Shown piece after piece: positions 8,240 through 17,495 of a stretch of DNA of 64,000 nucleotides. Within the stretch, counting starts at the first letter, position 1; each line of letters starts with the position of its first letter. The translations under genes and the position numbers were made by a program. Below the pieces are notes generated by a model. It did not search any database. It was not told where the DNA came from and saw only the letters and a program-made list of their open reading frames with translations. Source of the stretch: JALYUA01 sp038229875 (lineage in GTDB: Bacteria > Acidobacteriota > Thermoanaerobaculia > UBA5066 > Gp7-AA6); contig JBBROA010000003.1 in the NCBI GenBank assembly GCA_038229875.1, forward strand, positions 17,491 to 81,490. Reading direction: 5' to 3'.

Positions 8240-10498
8240 GTGGGAACCCGAACCGCGCGGCGGAATCTCGTGCTCTTGATTCTTCTCTACATCCTGGCTC
8301 TGTGGCTGGCTACCACGGCCCTCCACGCGCAGGAAGCGGAGACGATCCACATCACGCGCGCCGCCGGCCCGATCACGGTCGACGCCGACCTCTCCGACCC
8401 CGGCTGGAAGAACGCGACCCGTCTGGAAACCTGGTACGAGACTAATCCCGGCGACAACGTCCCGCCGAAGGTCAAGAACGTCGGATATCTGACCTACGAC
8501 GACCGCTTCTTCTACGCGGCGTTCGAATTTTCGGACCCGGACCCCTCGAAGATCCGAGCCCCTTACGCGGACCGGGATCAGATCGGGAGCGCTCTCGATT
8601 ACGGCGGGGTCATCATCAACCCGCGCAACGACGGCCGGAGCGGCATCCTGTTTCTCGCGAACCCGCGCGGCGTCCAGTACGACGCGGTCAGCGACGATTT
8701 TTCCGGCGAGGACAACTCCCCCGACTTCTACTGGGACTCGGCGGCGAAGATCACGGCCGATGGATGGATCCTCGAGATGCGGATCCCATTCTCCTCCCTG
8801 CGCTATTCGAAGGGCGACCCGCAGACCTGGGCGATCATGTTGTACCGCAACTATCCGAGGCAGTTCCGTTATCAGCTCTTCACTTCGCGCCTTCCCCGCG
8901 GGTCGAGCTGCTTCCTCTGCCACTGCGCCCCTCTGACGGGTCTCTCCGGGCTTCCGTCGGGCGGCCACATCGTGGTGGCGCCGTACGCGACGTTCAAGGA
9001 AGAGGGCGTCCCCCGCGGTGAGTCCGGCTCGCCGCTTCTCAACAAACCGGGACGTGGGGACGGAGGCGTCGACGCGAAGTGGAACCCGAACGAGAACACG
9101 GCGATCGACGCGACGGTCAATCCGGATTTCTCGCAGGTGGAGTCGGATGTCGCGAAGATCGGCGCCAATGAGCGCTTCGCCCTGAATTTCCCGGAGAAGC
9201 GCCCGTTCTTTCTGGAAGGCATCGAGCTCTTCTCGACTCCGATACCCGCCGTGTACACCCGCAGCATCACGTCGCCGCGGTGGGGAGCGCGAGCGACCGG
9301 CAAGATGGGCGATACCGGGTACACGGTGCTCGTCGCCGAGGATCGCGGGGGCGGCAGCGTCATCCTCCCCGGCCCGAACGGCTCCGACTTCGCCGACCAG
9401 GATTTCCAGTCGTTCGTCGGAATCGGCCGGGTGCGACAGAACATCGGGAAGTCCTTCGTCAGCTTTCTCGCGACGGACCGCGAGATTTCCGGCGGCGGAT
9501 ACAACCGCGTTTACGGGCCCGATTTTCAGTGGCGGCCGAACGACCACGAGACCGTCACGGGCCAGTTTCTCCTCAGCAACACGAAAACTCCCGATCGTCC
9601 GGATCTGACTCCGGATTGGACAGGTCGCCGGCTCGATTCGCACGCGGCGGACATCTGGTATCAGCACAACGACCCGCACTGGGACTGGTTCACCGAGTAT
9701 CAGGACTTCGGCGACGCCTTTCGCGCGGAGGACGGATTCGTGCCGCAGGTCGGCTACCGGCACAACTACGCCGAAAGCGGTTACACCACACGGCCGAAAG
9801 GAATCTTCAGCCGGTTTCGCCGCTTCGTCCAGGCGGAATACTCCGCGGACACGGAGCACAACCTGATCTTCCGGGACGTCTCCGGCGGGATCGAGCTCGA
9901 CGGCCGCTGGAATTCGATGTCGCGGTTTCGGCTCGCGTTCGATCGCGTCCGGAGCGGCACGAAGGACATCCCGCGGCGGCAGCTTCTCTTCAACATTCAG
10001 TTCGCGCCGTCCGGGGCCATCTCGGGAATCACGCTTTCTGGATTCGTCGGAGAGGAAGTCGACTTCGCGAACTCCCGCGGCGGACGCGGCGCAAACCTCG
10101 TCCTCGCGGCCACGGTCCGCCCGACGGACCACCTTGCGCTTGCCGCCAATGGGGCGCTCCGCTGGCTCGACGTGACACCGGAAGCAGGCGGGTCGCGCGA
10201 GCGCCTGTTCACCGCGAAGATCGCCCGGCTGAAGGCGACCTACACCTTCAACTCGAAGGCGTTCTTCCGCGCCATCGCGCAGTACGTCCGGACGAATCGT
10301 AACGTTTCCCTCTACCGATCCTCCGTCGACGCGAGCGATGGATCGCTCACGGGATCCGCCCTGTTCGCGTACAAGCTCAACTGGCAGTCGGTGTTGTTCA
10401 TCGGCTACGGGGACAATCGCACGCTGTCGGAGACCAACACGTTCGAGAGGCGTGACCGGCAGTTCTTCCTGAAGGTCTCGTACGCCTTCCAGCGCTAA
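8240..10498 (+). CDS. DUF5916 outer-surface protein with CBM9-like N-terminal domain
   Basis: 752 residues from GTG 8240. A TTG at 8210 is also open, but it would lie upstream of the predicted promoter -10. A signal peptide (ARRNLVLLILLYILALWLA, cleaved near HAQ) leads into a carbohydrate-binding-module-9-like domain (TVDADLSDPGWKNATRLETW). A long DUF5916 region follows with the family hallmark FPEKRPFFLEGIELF and beta-rich repeats ending FLKVSYAFQR, which suggests an outer-membrane barrel. Its role is unproven; relatives are linked to surface substrate binding. A CFLCH motif (Cys224, Cys227, His228) has the shape of a c-type haem site. It is a single gene between two opposing transcription units. 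Confidence 0.85.
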   Translation: MGTRTARRNLVLLILLYILALWLATTALHAQEAETIHITRAAGPITVDADLSDPGWKNATRLETWYETNPGDNVPPKVKNVGYLTYDDRFFYAAFEFSDPDPSKIRAPYADRDQIGSALDYGGVIINPRNDGRSGILFLANPRGVQYDAVSDDFSGEDNSPDFYWDSAAKITADGWILEMRIPFSSLRYSKGDPQTWAIMLYRNYPRQFRYQLFTSRLPRGSSCFLCHCAPLTGLSGLPSGGHIVVAPYATFKEEGVPRGESGSPLLNKPGRGDGGVDAKWNPNENTAIDATVNPDFSQVESDVAKIGANERFALNFPEKRPFFLEGIELFSTPIPAVYTRSITSPRWGARATGKMGDTGYTVLVAEDRGGGSVILPGPNGSDFADQDFQSFVGIGRVRQNIGKSFVSFLATDREISGGGYNRVYGPDFQWRPNDHETVTGQFLLSNTKTPDRPDLTPDWTGRRLDSHAADIWYQHNDPHWDWFTEYQDFGDAFRAEDGFVPQVGYRHNYAESGYTTRPKGIFSRFRRFVQAEYSADTEHNLIFRDVSGGIELDGRWNSMSRFRLAFDRVRSGTKDIPRRQLLFNIQFAPSGAISGITLSGFVGEEVDFANSRGGRGANLVLAATVRPTDHLALAANGALRWLDVTPEAGGSRERLFTAKIARLKATYTFNSKAFFRAIAQYVRTNRNVSLYRSSVDASDGSLTGSALFAYKLNWQSVLFIGYGDNRTLSETNTFERRDRQFFLKVSYAFQR

Positions 10499-10522
10499 CC
10501 CGCCGGCGGAGCCGGGAGGTTC

Positions 10523-12136
10523 CTATTTGCGGGAGCCGTGGTTGTTCGCGAAGACCTGCGTGATCTCGGCGCCGAAGAAGAGGATCAGGCCCGAGTAATA
10601 CGTCCAGAGAAGCACGACGACGAGCGATCCCGCGCCCCCGTAGGGACCCGAGATCCGCCCGAGATAGAGGCCGATCAGGAACTGACCGAGCACGAAGAGA
10701 ATCGACGTGATCCCGGAACCGATCCACACGTCCCGCCACGCAATCTTCGCGTCCGGAAGGAACTTGAAGATCAGCGCGAACAGCAGACCGACGACCGCCC
10801 AGGAGAGGAGCGCGTGCAGCGCGCCGAAGAGAAACGTGACCTCCTCGCCCGCCTTCTTTCCGACGGCGGAAAGCGCCGCGGAGACGGCGAGTGAAACCAG
10901 GAGGAGAAATCCCGTCCCGAGCACCATCGCGAGCGAGAGGAATCGGGACCGGATCATGTTCCAGATCCCGCCCGTCTGCTTCTCCGGCACTCCCCAGATC
11001 TTGTTGAGCATCTGCTGGAGGTACCCGAACACCCCTCCGGCGCCCAGCAGCAGCGTCGCGACTCCGAGGATGGTTGCGATGATCCCGCTCGCAGGTTTGC
11101 TCGCCTGCTGCATGAGAGAGCCGACCGTCGCGGCCGCCTGGGGTCCGACGAGCTGCCCGATCTGACCCAGCATGCGCTGCCGAACTTCGTCTTTACCGAA
11201 GAGGAGCCCCGCGACCGCGACGATGATCAGCAGGAGCGGCGCGAGCGACAGCATCGTCGCGTAGGCGAGCGCCGCGCCGCGGGTCAGCGCTTCGTGCTTC
11301 TGGAAGTCCTTCGCCGCGTCCCGGAAAAGCCCCCATACGAACCCGAGACGTTCTTTCCACGTCGCGTGCTTCAACGCCTTGAGGGTGCCCTTTGCCTTCT
11401 GCTCGCCGGCCTCGTCGGAAGCCGGCGGCGGCTTCTTCTCGCCGGCTGCTTTCTTATTCCCCTCGAGCTTCGCCTTCGTGGAGGACGAAGAGTCCTCGTC
11501 GTTTTTCGCCCCGGACTTCCTGTCATCTTTCAGCCCGGCCTTCTTCTCATCTGACCCGGGTCGCCCCCGGAGCGTTCGCCCGCCTTCCTCCGCGTTATTG
11601 AGATCGTCATCGTCGTCGCCGCGGGAGGCGTCTTCCGCCGCACGCCGGCCGCGGGCGAGAAGCCTCTCACCGCCTGCCGCGAGGGCCCGTCGCGCGATGG
11701 GAGACCGGAGGAGTGCGAACAGAAGGGTGATCGGGATTGGCCGCGGCCGATACTTCTTCACCTGACGGTCTGCCCGGCGGAACGAACGGCTCCATCGCGC
11801 GGCAACCGATTCCGTGCGGTTCCGCATGACCCGCCGAACCAGCGCAGAGACGACCAGGCCGGCGCCCGCCACCGCCGCCGTGAGGCCCGCGAACTTGAGC
11901 CAGACTCCGCCGCGCTTTGTGAACCTCTCGACGTGGGAGCGCACGTCGGTCAAGTCGGCCGCGATCTGCGCCCGCTCCTTCTCTCCATCCTTGTCGAGCC
12001 GGGAGATGCGCTTGGACGGATCGGCCATGGCGTCCCGGATTGCAAGTTCCAAGCCGCCCTCCGTGGAATTCGACTCGAAAAAAGGTCGGACGGAAGTGTG
12101 TTCGCTCCCATCCGGATCATCTTCGGGCGAACGCAT
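10523..12136 (-). CDS. YihY/BrkB-family membrane protein with an extra N-terminal module
   Basis: 537 residues from ATG 12136. A TTG at 12160 is open, but it would reach into the divergent gene's ribosome site. The C-terminal 275 residues are the YihY/BrkB domain with about six TM segments (ALTRGAALAYATMLSLAPLL, then the ending YYSGLILFFGAEITQVFAN). Ahead of it lie a soluble helix, a TM segment (about residues 77-99), a basic region and a low-complexity linker (about 165-255) with poly-Asp and Lys/Asp/Ser runs. The N-terminal part resembles the DUF3618/YqjD style of membrane-anchored helix. Despite early names, the family is not RNase BN; its function is unknown. The fusion makes it almost twice the usual length. 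Confidence 0.85.
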   Translation of the reverse strand: MRSPEDDPDGSEHTSVRPFFESNSTEGGLELAIRDAMADPSKRISRLDKDGEKERAQIAADLTDVRSHVERFTKRGGVWLKFAGLTAAVAGAGLVVSALVRRVMRNRTESVAARWSRSFRRADRQVKKYRPRPIPITLLFALLRSPIARRALAAGGERLLARGRRAAEDASRGDDDDDLNNAEEGGRTLRGRPGSDEKKAGLKDDRKSGAKNDEDSSSSTKAKLEGNKKAAGEKKPPPASDEAGEQKAKGTLKALKHATWKERLGFVWGLFRDAAKDFQKHEALTRGAALAYATMLSLAPLLLIIVAVAGLLFGKDEVRQRMLGQIGQLVGPQAAATVGSLMQQASKPASGIIATILGVATLLLGAGGVFGYLQQMLNKIWGVPEKQTGGIWNMIRSRFLSLAMVLGTGFLLLVSLAVSAALSAVGKKAGEEVTFLFGALHALLSWAVVGLLFALIFKFLPDAKIAWRDVWIGSGITSILFVLGQFLIGLYLGRISGPYGGAGSLVVVLLWTYYSGLILFFGAEITQVFANNHGSRK

Positions 12137-12170
12137 AAGATTCGGTGGGTCAAGTCTCAAGGAGGACGCG

Positions 12171-12701
12171 ATGACGATTCGGAAAAGCGCCTCGTTCGCC
12201 CTTTGCCTTCTCTCTTCGCTGGTCGCGCTCGCGATCGACGGTTCGGCCCCCGGGGTTCGTTGGGCTGTGCCCCCCGGGTGGACCTCGCAAGCTCAGCGGC
12301 AGATGAGGGTCGCGACGTATTCGGTTCCCTCGAAGACGGAGCCGGGAGAGTGCGGAGTCTTTTATTTCGGGCAGGGAGGGGGAGGTTCGCTCGCCGAGAA
12401 CATCGACCGCTGGGGAAAGCAGTTCGAGGGAGCGCCGCCTCCCACCACTTCCATCGAGACCGTCGATGGGATGCGGGTGCACCGCGTTCAGACTTCCGGC
12501 ACGTACCTCTCCCCCGGCGGTCCGATGATGCAGTCGCAGGGAAAGAAGCCCGGCTACCGCCTCATGGGGGCGATCGTCGAAGGACCCGAGGGGCTCGTCT
12601 TCTTCAAATGCACCGGCCCGGCGGCTGCGATCTCCGCCGCGCAACCGGGGTTCGACGGGCTCGTCCGGTCGATGAAGAAAAGCACGGTCACGAAGGTGTG
12701 A
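12171..12701 (+). CDS. secreted hypothetical protein
   Basis: 176 residues from ATG 12171 with GGAGG 5 nt upstream. A signal peptide of about 22 residues (FALCLLSSLVALA) is followed by a globular domain starting VRWAVPPGWTSQAQRQMRVA, with a central Gly stretch (FYFGQGGGGSL) and a C-terminal GPEGLVFFKCTGP. The pattern of a PPGW opening and a late F-x-C-T-GP strand recurs in many acidobacterial secreted proteins of unknown function. It has no partner gene: it diverges from the BrkB-like gene and overlaps the convergent DUF72 gene by 14 nt at the 3' end. Confidence 0.75.
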   Translation: MTIRKSASFALCLLSSLVALAIDGSAPGVRWAVPPGWTSQAQRQMRVATYSVPSKTEPGECGVFYFGQGGGGSLAENIDRWGKQFEGAPPPTTSIETVDGMRVHRVQTSGTYLSPGGPMMQSQGKKPGYRLMGAIVEGPEGLVFFKCTGPAAAISAAQPGFDGLVRSMKKSTVTKV

Positions 12702-13677
12702 TCGCCGCGAGCTCTTCCGCGAGCGCCCGGATCGTCGCCGGCGCGCAGCCTTCCGCTTTGTTGTTGACGAGCACGTAAACGGGCCGGGCTCCCCCGGCGC
12801 GGATCAGGTCGAGTGTGTCGCGCCTCATCTCGGGATTCTCGTCCACGATGCGATTGAACGGAACGAACTCCTCACGGCGTTCGCCGTATCCCGTGCCGGG
12901 ACGGAGCAGCAGCCGGATCACGACGAACGGCGCCTCCACGGGCACCATCTCCGCCTGCAGGCCGGGCATCGGCATTCCGGACGCCGCGTTGTACACGTGC
13001 GCAACGCCGTGGCGCAGGAGCACCTTGCGGTATTCGGCCGTCAGAAGCCACGGATCGCGCAGCTCGACGGCGTAGGACACGTCGCGCGGAAGCGCTTCGA
13101 GGAATCCATCGAGAGCGGAAGCGAACGCGTCGGGCGTGGACCGGGCTTCCCGCGGCGCGGGCGAAAACTGCAGCAGGAACGGACCGGTGTGCCCGGCAAA
13201 CTCTTCCCGGAACGGCCCCAGCATCTCGTCCTCGAACCGGCGGGGGTTCAGGAAGTCCGGGTTCACCGTCCGAGCGCCGGGCAGTGCCGCGCCCGTCACG
13301 GCGGCGGGCGCCTTCGCGCAGCACAGGAATCCCTCCGGCAACTGCGAGGCGTAGACGCGAAGGTCCTCCCGCGGGATCGGCGCATAGAAACTTCGATCGA
13401 TACCGACCGTGGTCAGAAGAGGATGGCGCGCGTATTCGACCAGGCCTTCGCGCGCGAGACGGGACGCCGTCGCGCGCCGCGGATACACGATCCCCTCCCA
13501 GCCCGGAAAGCTCCAGGAGCTCGTGCCAAAGCGGACGTTCTTCGGGAGCCTCTCCCTCACGACCCGCGCTTCCGCGCGCTCCCTTTCGAGCCGCTGTTCC
13601 AACGGATTCGGGGCCGCCGGGCCGGGCTCGACCGCGAACAGCGGGATCTGGCCGGGAGAGGGGCCGCGCGGATTCAT
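12688..13677 (-). CDS. DUF72 family protein
   Basis: 329 residues. The DUF72 TIM-barrel starts after about 45 variable residues with VRFGTSSWSFPGWEGIVYP. It continues through ARHPLLTTVGIDRSFYAPI, FLLQFSP, YAVELRDPWL and ends near PVYVLVNNKAEG, all typical family positions. DUF72 proteins (YecE-like) have a barrel related to sugar-phosphate isomerase folds, but no activity has been established. The N-terminal extension includes a QIPLF stretch of the kind seen in sliding-clamp-binding peptides; this may be chance. Confidence 0.88.
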   Translation of the reverse strand: MNPRGPSPGQIPLFAVEPGPAAPNPLEQRLERERAEARVVRERLPKNVRFGTSSWSFPGWEGIVYPRRATASRLAREGLVEYARHPLLTTVGIDRSFYAPIPREDLRVYASQLPEGFLCCAKAPAAVTGAALPGARTVNPDFLNPRRFEDEMLGPFREEFAGHTGPFLLQFSPAPREARSTPDAFASALDGFLEALPRDVSYAVELRDPWLLTAEYRKVLLRHGVAHVYNAASGMPMPGLQAEMVPVEAPFVVIRLLLRPGTGYGERREEFVPFNRIVDENPEMRRDTLDLIRAGGARPVYVLVNNKAEGCAPATIRALAEELAAITPS

Positions 13678-13701
13678 GGCGGGTCCGGGATTCTGACACG
13701 T

Positions 13702-13707
13702 TAGAAT
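13702..13707 (+). promoter_or_regulatory. -10-like box TAGAAT before the HEMGH peptidase gene
   Basis: TAGAAT lies 20 nt upstream of the ATG at 13728 and is followed by a GGAGGAAC ribosome site. No convincing -35 hexamer is visible. Similar TANNNT boxes followed by TC occur before the genes at 19563 (TACAAT, 19514-19519), 22437 (TAACAT, 22412-22417), 32826 (TAACGT, 32789-32794) and 39922 (TAGACT, 39898-39903). Confidence 0.3.
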
Positions 13708-13727
13708 TCGATCACCGGAGGAACAGG

Positions 13728-15827
13728 ATGTTCGGCTGTCGGAAGGCGTTCCGCATCGCCATCGCCGTAGCCGTGTTCCTCGTGACCCTGGGCTTGAAGG
13801 CGCAGAGCGGGGCGGCGCCTCTCGATCGAAAGGCGCCGATGGACTCTGCCGACAGGCTCGAAACGGAGCTCACCACCCGGTACGGGGCGGGCGAACGGGA
13901 CCGGATCCGGGGCGGTCTCCGGCAGGTCCGGGAGTTCTGGCGCTCCTCCGACGGCGACGGGGCCGCGATGGCGGACTTCGTCCGGAAGAACTTCGCGGGA
14001 GACCCGGCTTCCCGGGAGGCGCTGTTCTCCCGGCTCGAGCTCGCGATGGAGTCGCTCGACGGGCACATGCTCGAGATCGGGCGCGATTTCCGAAAGCAGT
14101 CGGACCTCGACCTCGGCGAGATCTATCCCTTCGACGAGACGCTGGCGGGATACGACCCCTCCGCGCACGTCAGCGACGACCTGTTTGCGAACAAGCTCGC
14201 GTTCACGGTCCTCCTGAATTTCCCGCTCACCACGCTGCAGGAGCGCCTCGGTTCCGGGGAGACGTGGTCGCGCCGCCAGTGGGCGGAGGCGCGGCTGGCG
14301 CAGCGATTCGGAAAACGCGTTCCGGCGGAGGTCAACCTCGCGATCGCGCAGGCCGCTTCGGGCGCCGCCAGCTACATCGCCGGCTACAACATCTGGATGC
14401 ATCATCTGGTCGACGGAAGCGGGAAGCGGCTTTTCCCGGCGGGCATGCGGCTTCTTTCGCACTGGAACCTCCGCGACCAGCTCAAGTCGGACTATTCGAG
14501 CGGAAAAGAAGGGCTCGCGCGGCAGCGGACGATTCAGAAGGTGATGGAGCGAATCGTCACGCAGACGATCCCGGAGTCGGTCGTCGACAACCCCGGCGTC
14601 GACTGGAACCCGCTCACGAACGACGTGAAGCCGGCCACTGTGAAGGATTCCGACCGTCCTCTTCCGCCGGGCCGCGCGGCGACCTCCGCGGCCGAGCCCG
14701 ATACCCGATACGCCCGGCTGCTCGCTCTTTTTCAGGCCGTGCGCCAGGCGGATCCCTACTCGCCGACCGCACCGACCCTGATGGCGCGCCGCTTCGACGA
14801 GGACCGCGAGATCCCGGAGCCGCGATTCCGCGCGATGCTCGAGCGGGTTCTGTCGTCGCCGCTCGTCCCCCGCGTCGCGCGGCTGATCACGACGCGTCTG
14901 CAGCGGCCTCTCGAGCCGTTCGACATCTGGTACGCGGGGTTTCGCGCGAAGAGCCCGTACCCGGAAGCGGAGCTCGACGACATCGTCCGCACGAAATACC
15001 CGACCGCGGCCGCCTATCAGAAGGACATCCCGAATCTGCTCGAGCACCTGGGGTTTTCGAAGGAGAAGTCCCGGTGGCTCGCGACGCACATCGCCGTCGA
15101 TGCGGCGCGGGGCTCCGGACACGCCATGGGGGCGGGGCGACGCGACGACTCCGCGCACCTGCGCACGCGGGTCGAGAAGAACGGCATGAATTACAAGGGG
15201 TTCAACATTGCCGTGCACGAGATGGGGCACACGGTCGAGCAGACTTTCTCTCTGAACTCGATCGACCACACGCTGCTCCAGGGCGTCCCCAACAACGCGT
15301 TCACGGAGGCGCTGGCGTTCGTTTTCCAGGCGCACGATCTCGAGCTGCTCGGCCTCGCCCGCCCCGACCCGGCCGCGCGCGCGTTGAAGACCCTGAACGA
15401 TTTCTGGGGGACGTACGAGATCGCCGGGTCCGCGCTCGTCGACATGGACGTGTGGAACTGGATGTATGCACATCCGGACGCCACACCTGGGCAGCTGAAG
15501 GCCGCCACGCTCGACATCGCGCGAGCGGTGTGGAACCGCTTTTATGCGCCGGTCTTCGGACAACGCGACGCCGTGCTGCTCGGGATCTACTCGCACATGA
15601 TCGACTCGATCCTGTACCTGCCCGACTATCCGCTCGGCCACATGATCGCGTTTCAGATCGAGCGGAAGATCGAAGCGTCCGGACACCTCGGCGAGGAATT
15701 CGAACGGATGGCGATTGCGGGCCGCGTCGCGCCCGATGTGTGGATGAAAAACGCGACGGGATTGCCGGTCGGCCCCGACGCGCTGCTCGCGGAGGCCGAG
15801 AAGGCGCTCGGCGAGATAGCGAAGTAG
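13728..15827 (+). CDS. large secreted zinc metallopeptidase-like protein (HEMGH)
   Basis: 699 residues from ATG 13728. A signal peptide (AFRIAIAVAVFLVTLGLKAQ) leads a mostly helical protein. The only motif is HEMGH at 497-501, followed by TEALAF, whose Glu527 would be the third zinc ligand of a gluzincin. The spacing of about 26 residues between HEXXH and the Glu fits that clan. I cannot place it in a named peptidase family. It is one of at least six secreted metallopeptidases in the window. The next gene starts 53 nt later on the same strand. Confidence 0.78.
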   Translation: MFGCRKAFRIAIAVAVFLVTLGLKAQSGAAPLDRKAPMDSADRLETELTTRYGAGERDRIRGGLRQVREFWRSSDGDGAAMADFVRKNFAGDPASREALFSRLELAMESLDGHMLEIGRDFRKQSDLDLGEIYPFDETLAGYDPSAHVSDDLFANKLAFTVLLNFPLTTLQERLGSGETWSRRQWAEARLAQRFGKRVPAEVNLAIAQAASGAASYIAGYNIWMHHLVDGSGKRLFPAGMRLLSHWNLRDQLKSDYSSGKEGLARQRTIQKVMERIVTQTIPESVVDNPGVDWNPLTNDVKPATVKDSDRPLPPGRAATSAAEPDTRYARLLALFQAVRQADPYSPTAPTLMARRFDEDREIPEPRFRAMLERVLSSPLVPRVARLITTRLQRPLEPFDIWYAGFRAKSPYPEAELDDIVRTKYPTAAAYQKDIPNLLEHLGFSKEKSRWLATHIAVDAARGSGHAMGAGRRDDSAHLRTRVEKNGMNYKGFNIAVHEMGHTVEQTFSLNSIDHTLLQGVPNNAFTEALAFVFQAHDLELLGLARPDPAARALKTLNDFWGTYEIAGSALVDMDVWNWMYAHPDATPGQLKAATLDIARAVWNRFYAPVFGQRDAVLLGIYSHMIDSILYLPDYPLGHMIAFQIERKIEASGHLGEEFERMAIAGRVAPDVWMKNATGLPVGPDALLAEAEKALGEIAK

Positions 15828-15880
15828 CGAGGCGGGGGCCTCATCCCCCCCTCGGCCCTGAGCCCCTGACCCCGACGTTC

Positions 15881-16792
15881 ATGAAAGCGCTCGTCTTTAC
15901 CGCCGGTCGCGCGCTCGTTTCGGAGATCCCAACTCCCCGCCTCCGCCCGGGTTACGCCCGGATCCGGGTCGTCCTGTCCGGCATCTGCAATACGGACCTC
16001 GAGCTGCGCCGCGGGTACCACGGCTTCTCCGGGGTGCCGGGTCACGAGTTCGTCGGGATCGTCGAGGCGCCGCGGGACTCCCGGTGGCTCGATAAGCGCG
16101 TCGTTGGCGAGATCAACCTCGGGTGCGGCCGGTGCGCGCAATGCCGGAACGGGCTCGCTCGCCACTGCGCCAGGCGCCGCGTGCTCGGAATCCTCGGTCA
16201 TCCCGGTGCGCACGCGGAATTCCTGACTCTGCCCGAAGAAAATCTTCGCGAAGTTCCTTCCGGGATCTCGGACGAGGCGGCCGTCTTCACCGAGCCGCTT
16301 GCGGCGGCGTGCGAGATCCTCGATCAGTTCGACGTCTCGGCGGGCTGCCGGGCGGCGGTGCTAGGACCCGGAAAGCTCGGCCGCCTGGTCGCCCGCGTGC
16401 TCGCGCATGCGGGTGCGATCGTGTCGTTGCTCGGCCGGCGATCCGGCGCGCGAAGCAGGTCCTTCGATCTGGTCGTCGAAGCGACGGGGTCGCCTGAGGG
16501 AATTACCCGCGCCATCGAGCTCGTCCGGCCGAGAGGCACGATCATCTGGAAATCGACACACCACGGCCCGACGAGTTTCGACGCCGCCCCGCTCGTCATC
16601 TCGGAGATCACCGTCATCGGCTCCCGCTGCGGCCGCTTCGAGCCAGCGCTCGACCTGCTGCGCGAACGGCGCATCCGGGTCGACGACCTGTTGAGTTCCG
16701 AGTTTCCTCTCGCACAGGCCTCAAAGGCGCTGCGAGAAGCCGGGAAGCCTGGAGTCCTTAAGGTGCTGCTGCGGCCTGACTCACGAAAATAA
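15881..16792 (+). CDS. zinc-dependent medium-chain alcohol dehydrogenase family protein
   Basis: 303 residues of the MDR/ADH superfamily. The catalytic zinc site is read from GICNTDLELR and GVPGHEF. The structural zinc site CGRCAQCRNGLARHC is complete. The cofactor domain is present (AAVLGPGKLGRLVARVLAHA), but the protein is shorter than the usual 340-360 residues, with a trimmed Rossmann half. The later VVEATGSPEGITRAIELVRP is typical of threonine/sorbitol dehydrogenase-like members. Substrate is unknown. It may be transcribed with the preceding peptidase gene and ends convergent to the response regulator. Confidence 0.87.
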   Translation: MKALVFTAGRALVSEIPTPRLRPGYARIRVVLSGICNTDLELRRGYHGFSGVPGHEFVGIVEAPRDSRWLDKRVVGEINLGCGRCAQCRNGLARHCARRRVLGILGHPGAHAEFLTLPEENLREVPSGISDEAAVFTEPLAAACEILDQFDVSAGCRAAVLGPGKLGRLVARVLAHAGAIVSLLGRRSGARSRSFDLVVEATGSPEGITRAIELVRPRGTIIWKSTHHGPTSFDAAPLVISEITVIGSRCGRFEPALDLLRERRIRVDDLLSSEFPLAQASKALREAGKPGVLKVLLRPDSRK

Positions 16793-16838
16793 TCGCGAGC
16801 CAGCTGCCCGAGCGCGTCGCGTCCCTACGGGAAGCGGC

Positions 16839-17492
16839 CTAGATCGTCCCCGCCTTGATCGCCTGCAGAACCGCACGTGTCCGGTCACGCACGCCGAGCT
16901 TCGAGAGGATGCTCGAGACGTGATTCTTGACCGTGCCCTCCGCGACGAAGAGCGCGCGGGCGATCTCGCGGTTGCTCTCGCCGCGCGCCATCAAACGGAG
17001 CACTTCGATTTCGCGCCCGGTGAGCGGAACCGGAGGATCCAGGCGAGGAAAATCCGTTGCGAGCGACTTCGCTCCGCGGGCCGTGTCGTTGTCGAGGACC
17101 GGCGCGACGACCGTGCCGCCTTCCATGACCGTGTGAATGGCTCGGACCAGGCCGTCGAGCGAAACGTCCTTCAGCAGAAACCCGCGCGCTCCCGCGCGAA
17201 ACGCCTGCACGACCAGCTCCTCGTCGTCGAAGGTCGTCAGGACGATCGTCGGAGGAAGCGTCCCTCGCGCCGTAAGGACCTCCAGCACCTCGATCCCGGA
17301 CAGTCCCGGCATCCGGAGATCGAGCAGCACCAGGTCGGGATGCGAGGCCTCGATCGCAGCCATCGCGGAAGCGCCGTCTCCCGCCTCCGCGACGACGACG
17401 ATTCCGGGCGCGAGGCCGAGCAGGCTCCGGATGCCTTCGCGAACCAGCGTCTGATCGTCGACGAGGCAGACACGAATGGGCGCAGCGCTCAC
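16839..17492 (-). CDS. NarL/FixJ-type response regulator
   Basis: 217 residues from a GTG start. Receiver domain: acidic pair Asp12/Asp13, phospho-acceptor Asp58 in VLLDLRMP, and Lys108 in FLLKD. The C-terminal LuxR-type helix-turn-helix is LTGREIEVLRLMARGESNRE, then GTVKNHVSSILSKLG. It lies 3 nt downstream of its histidine kinase, so the two are coupled. When phosphorylated it should bind DNA as a dimer at inverted repeats. The best candidate in the window is the repeat cluster at 18680-18726, in front of the operon and of the divergent secreted gene. Confidence 0.93.
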   Translation of the reverse strand: MSAAPIRVCLVDDQTLVREGIRSLLGLAPGIVVVAEAGDGASAMAAIEASHPDLVLLDLRMPGLSGIEVLEVLTARGTLPPTIVLTTFDDEELVVQAFRAGARGFLLKDVSLDGLVRAIHTVMEGGTVVAPVLDNDTARGAKSLATDFPRLDPPVPLTGREIEVLRLMARGESNREIARALFVAEGTVKNHVSSILSKLGVRDRTRAVLQAIKAGTI

Positions 17493-17495
17493 CGT

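Noticed and set aside
8228..10132. 634-codon minus-strand frame opposite the DUF5916 gene
   Set aside because: Low-complexity Arg/Val/Asp translation without motifs. The plus-strand frame has a signal peptide and family hallmarks.
13701..15686. 661-codon minus-strand frame opposite the HEMGH peptidase gene
   Set aside because: Shadow of a real gene: charged, repetitive composition and no start signals.
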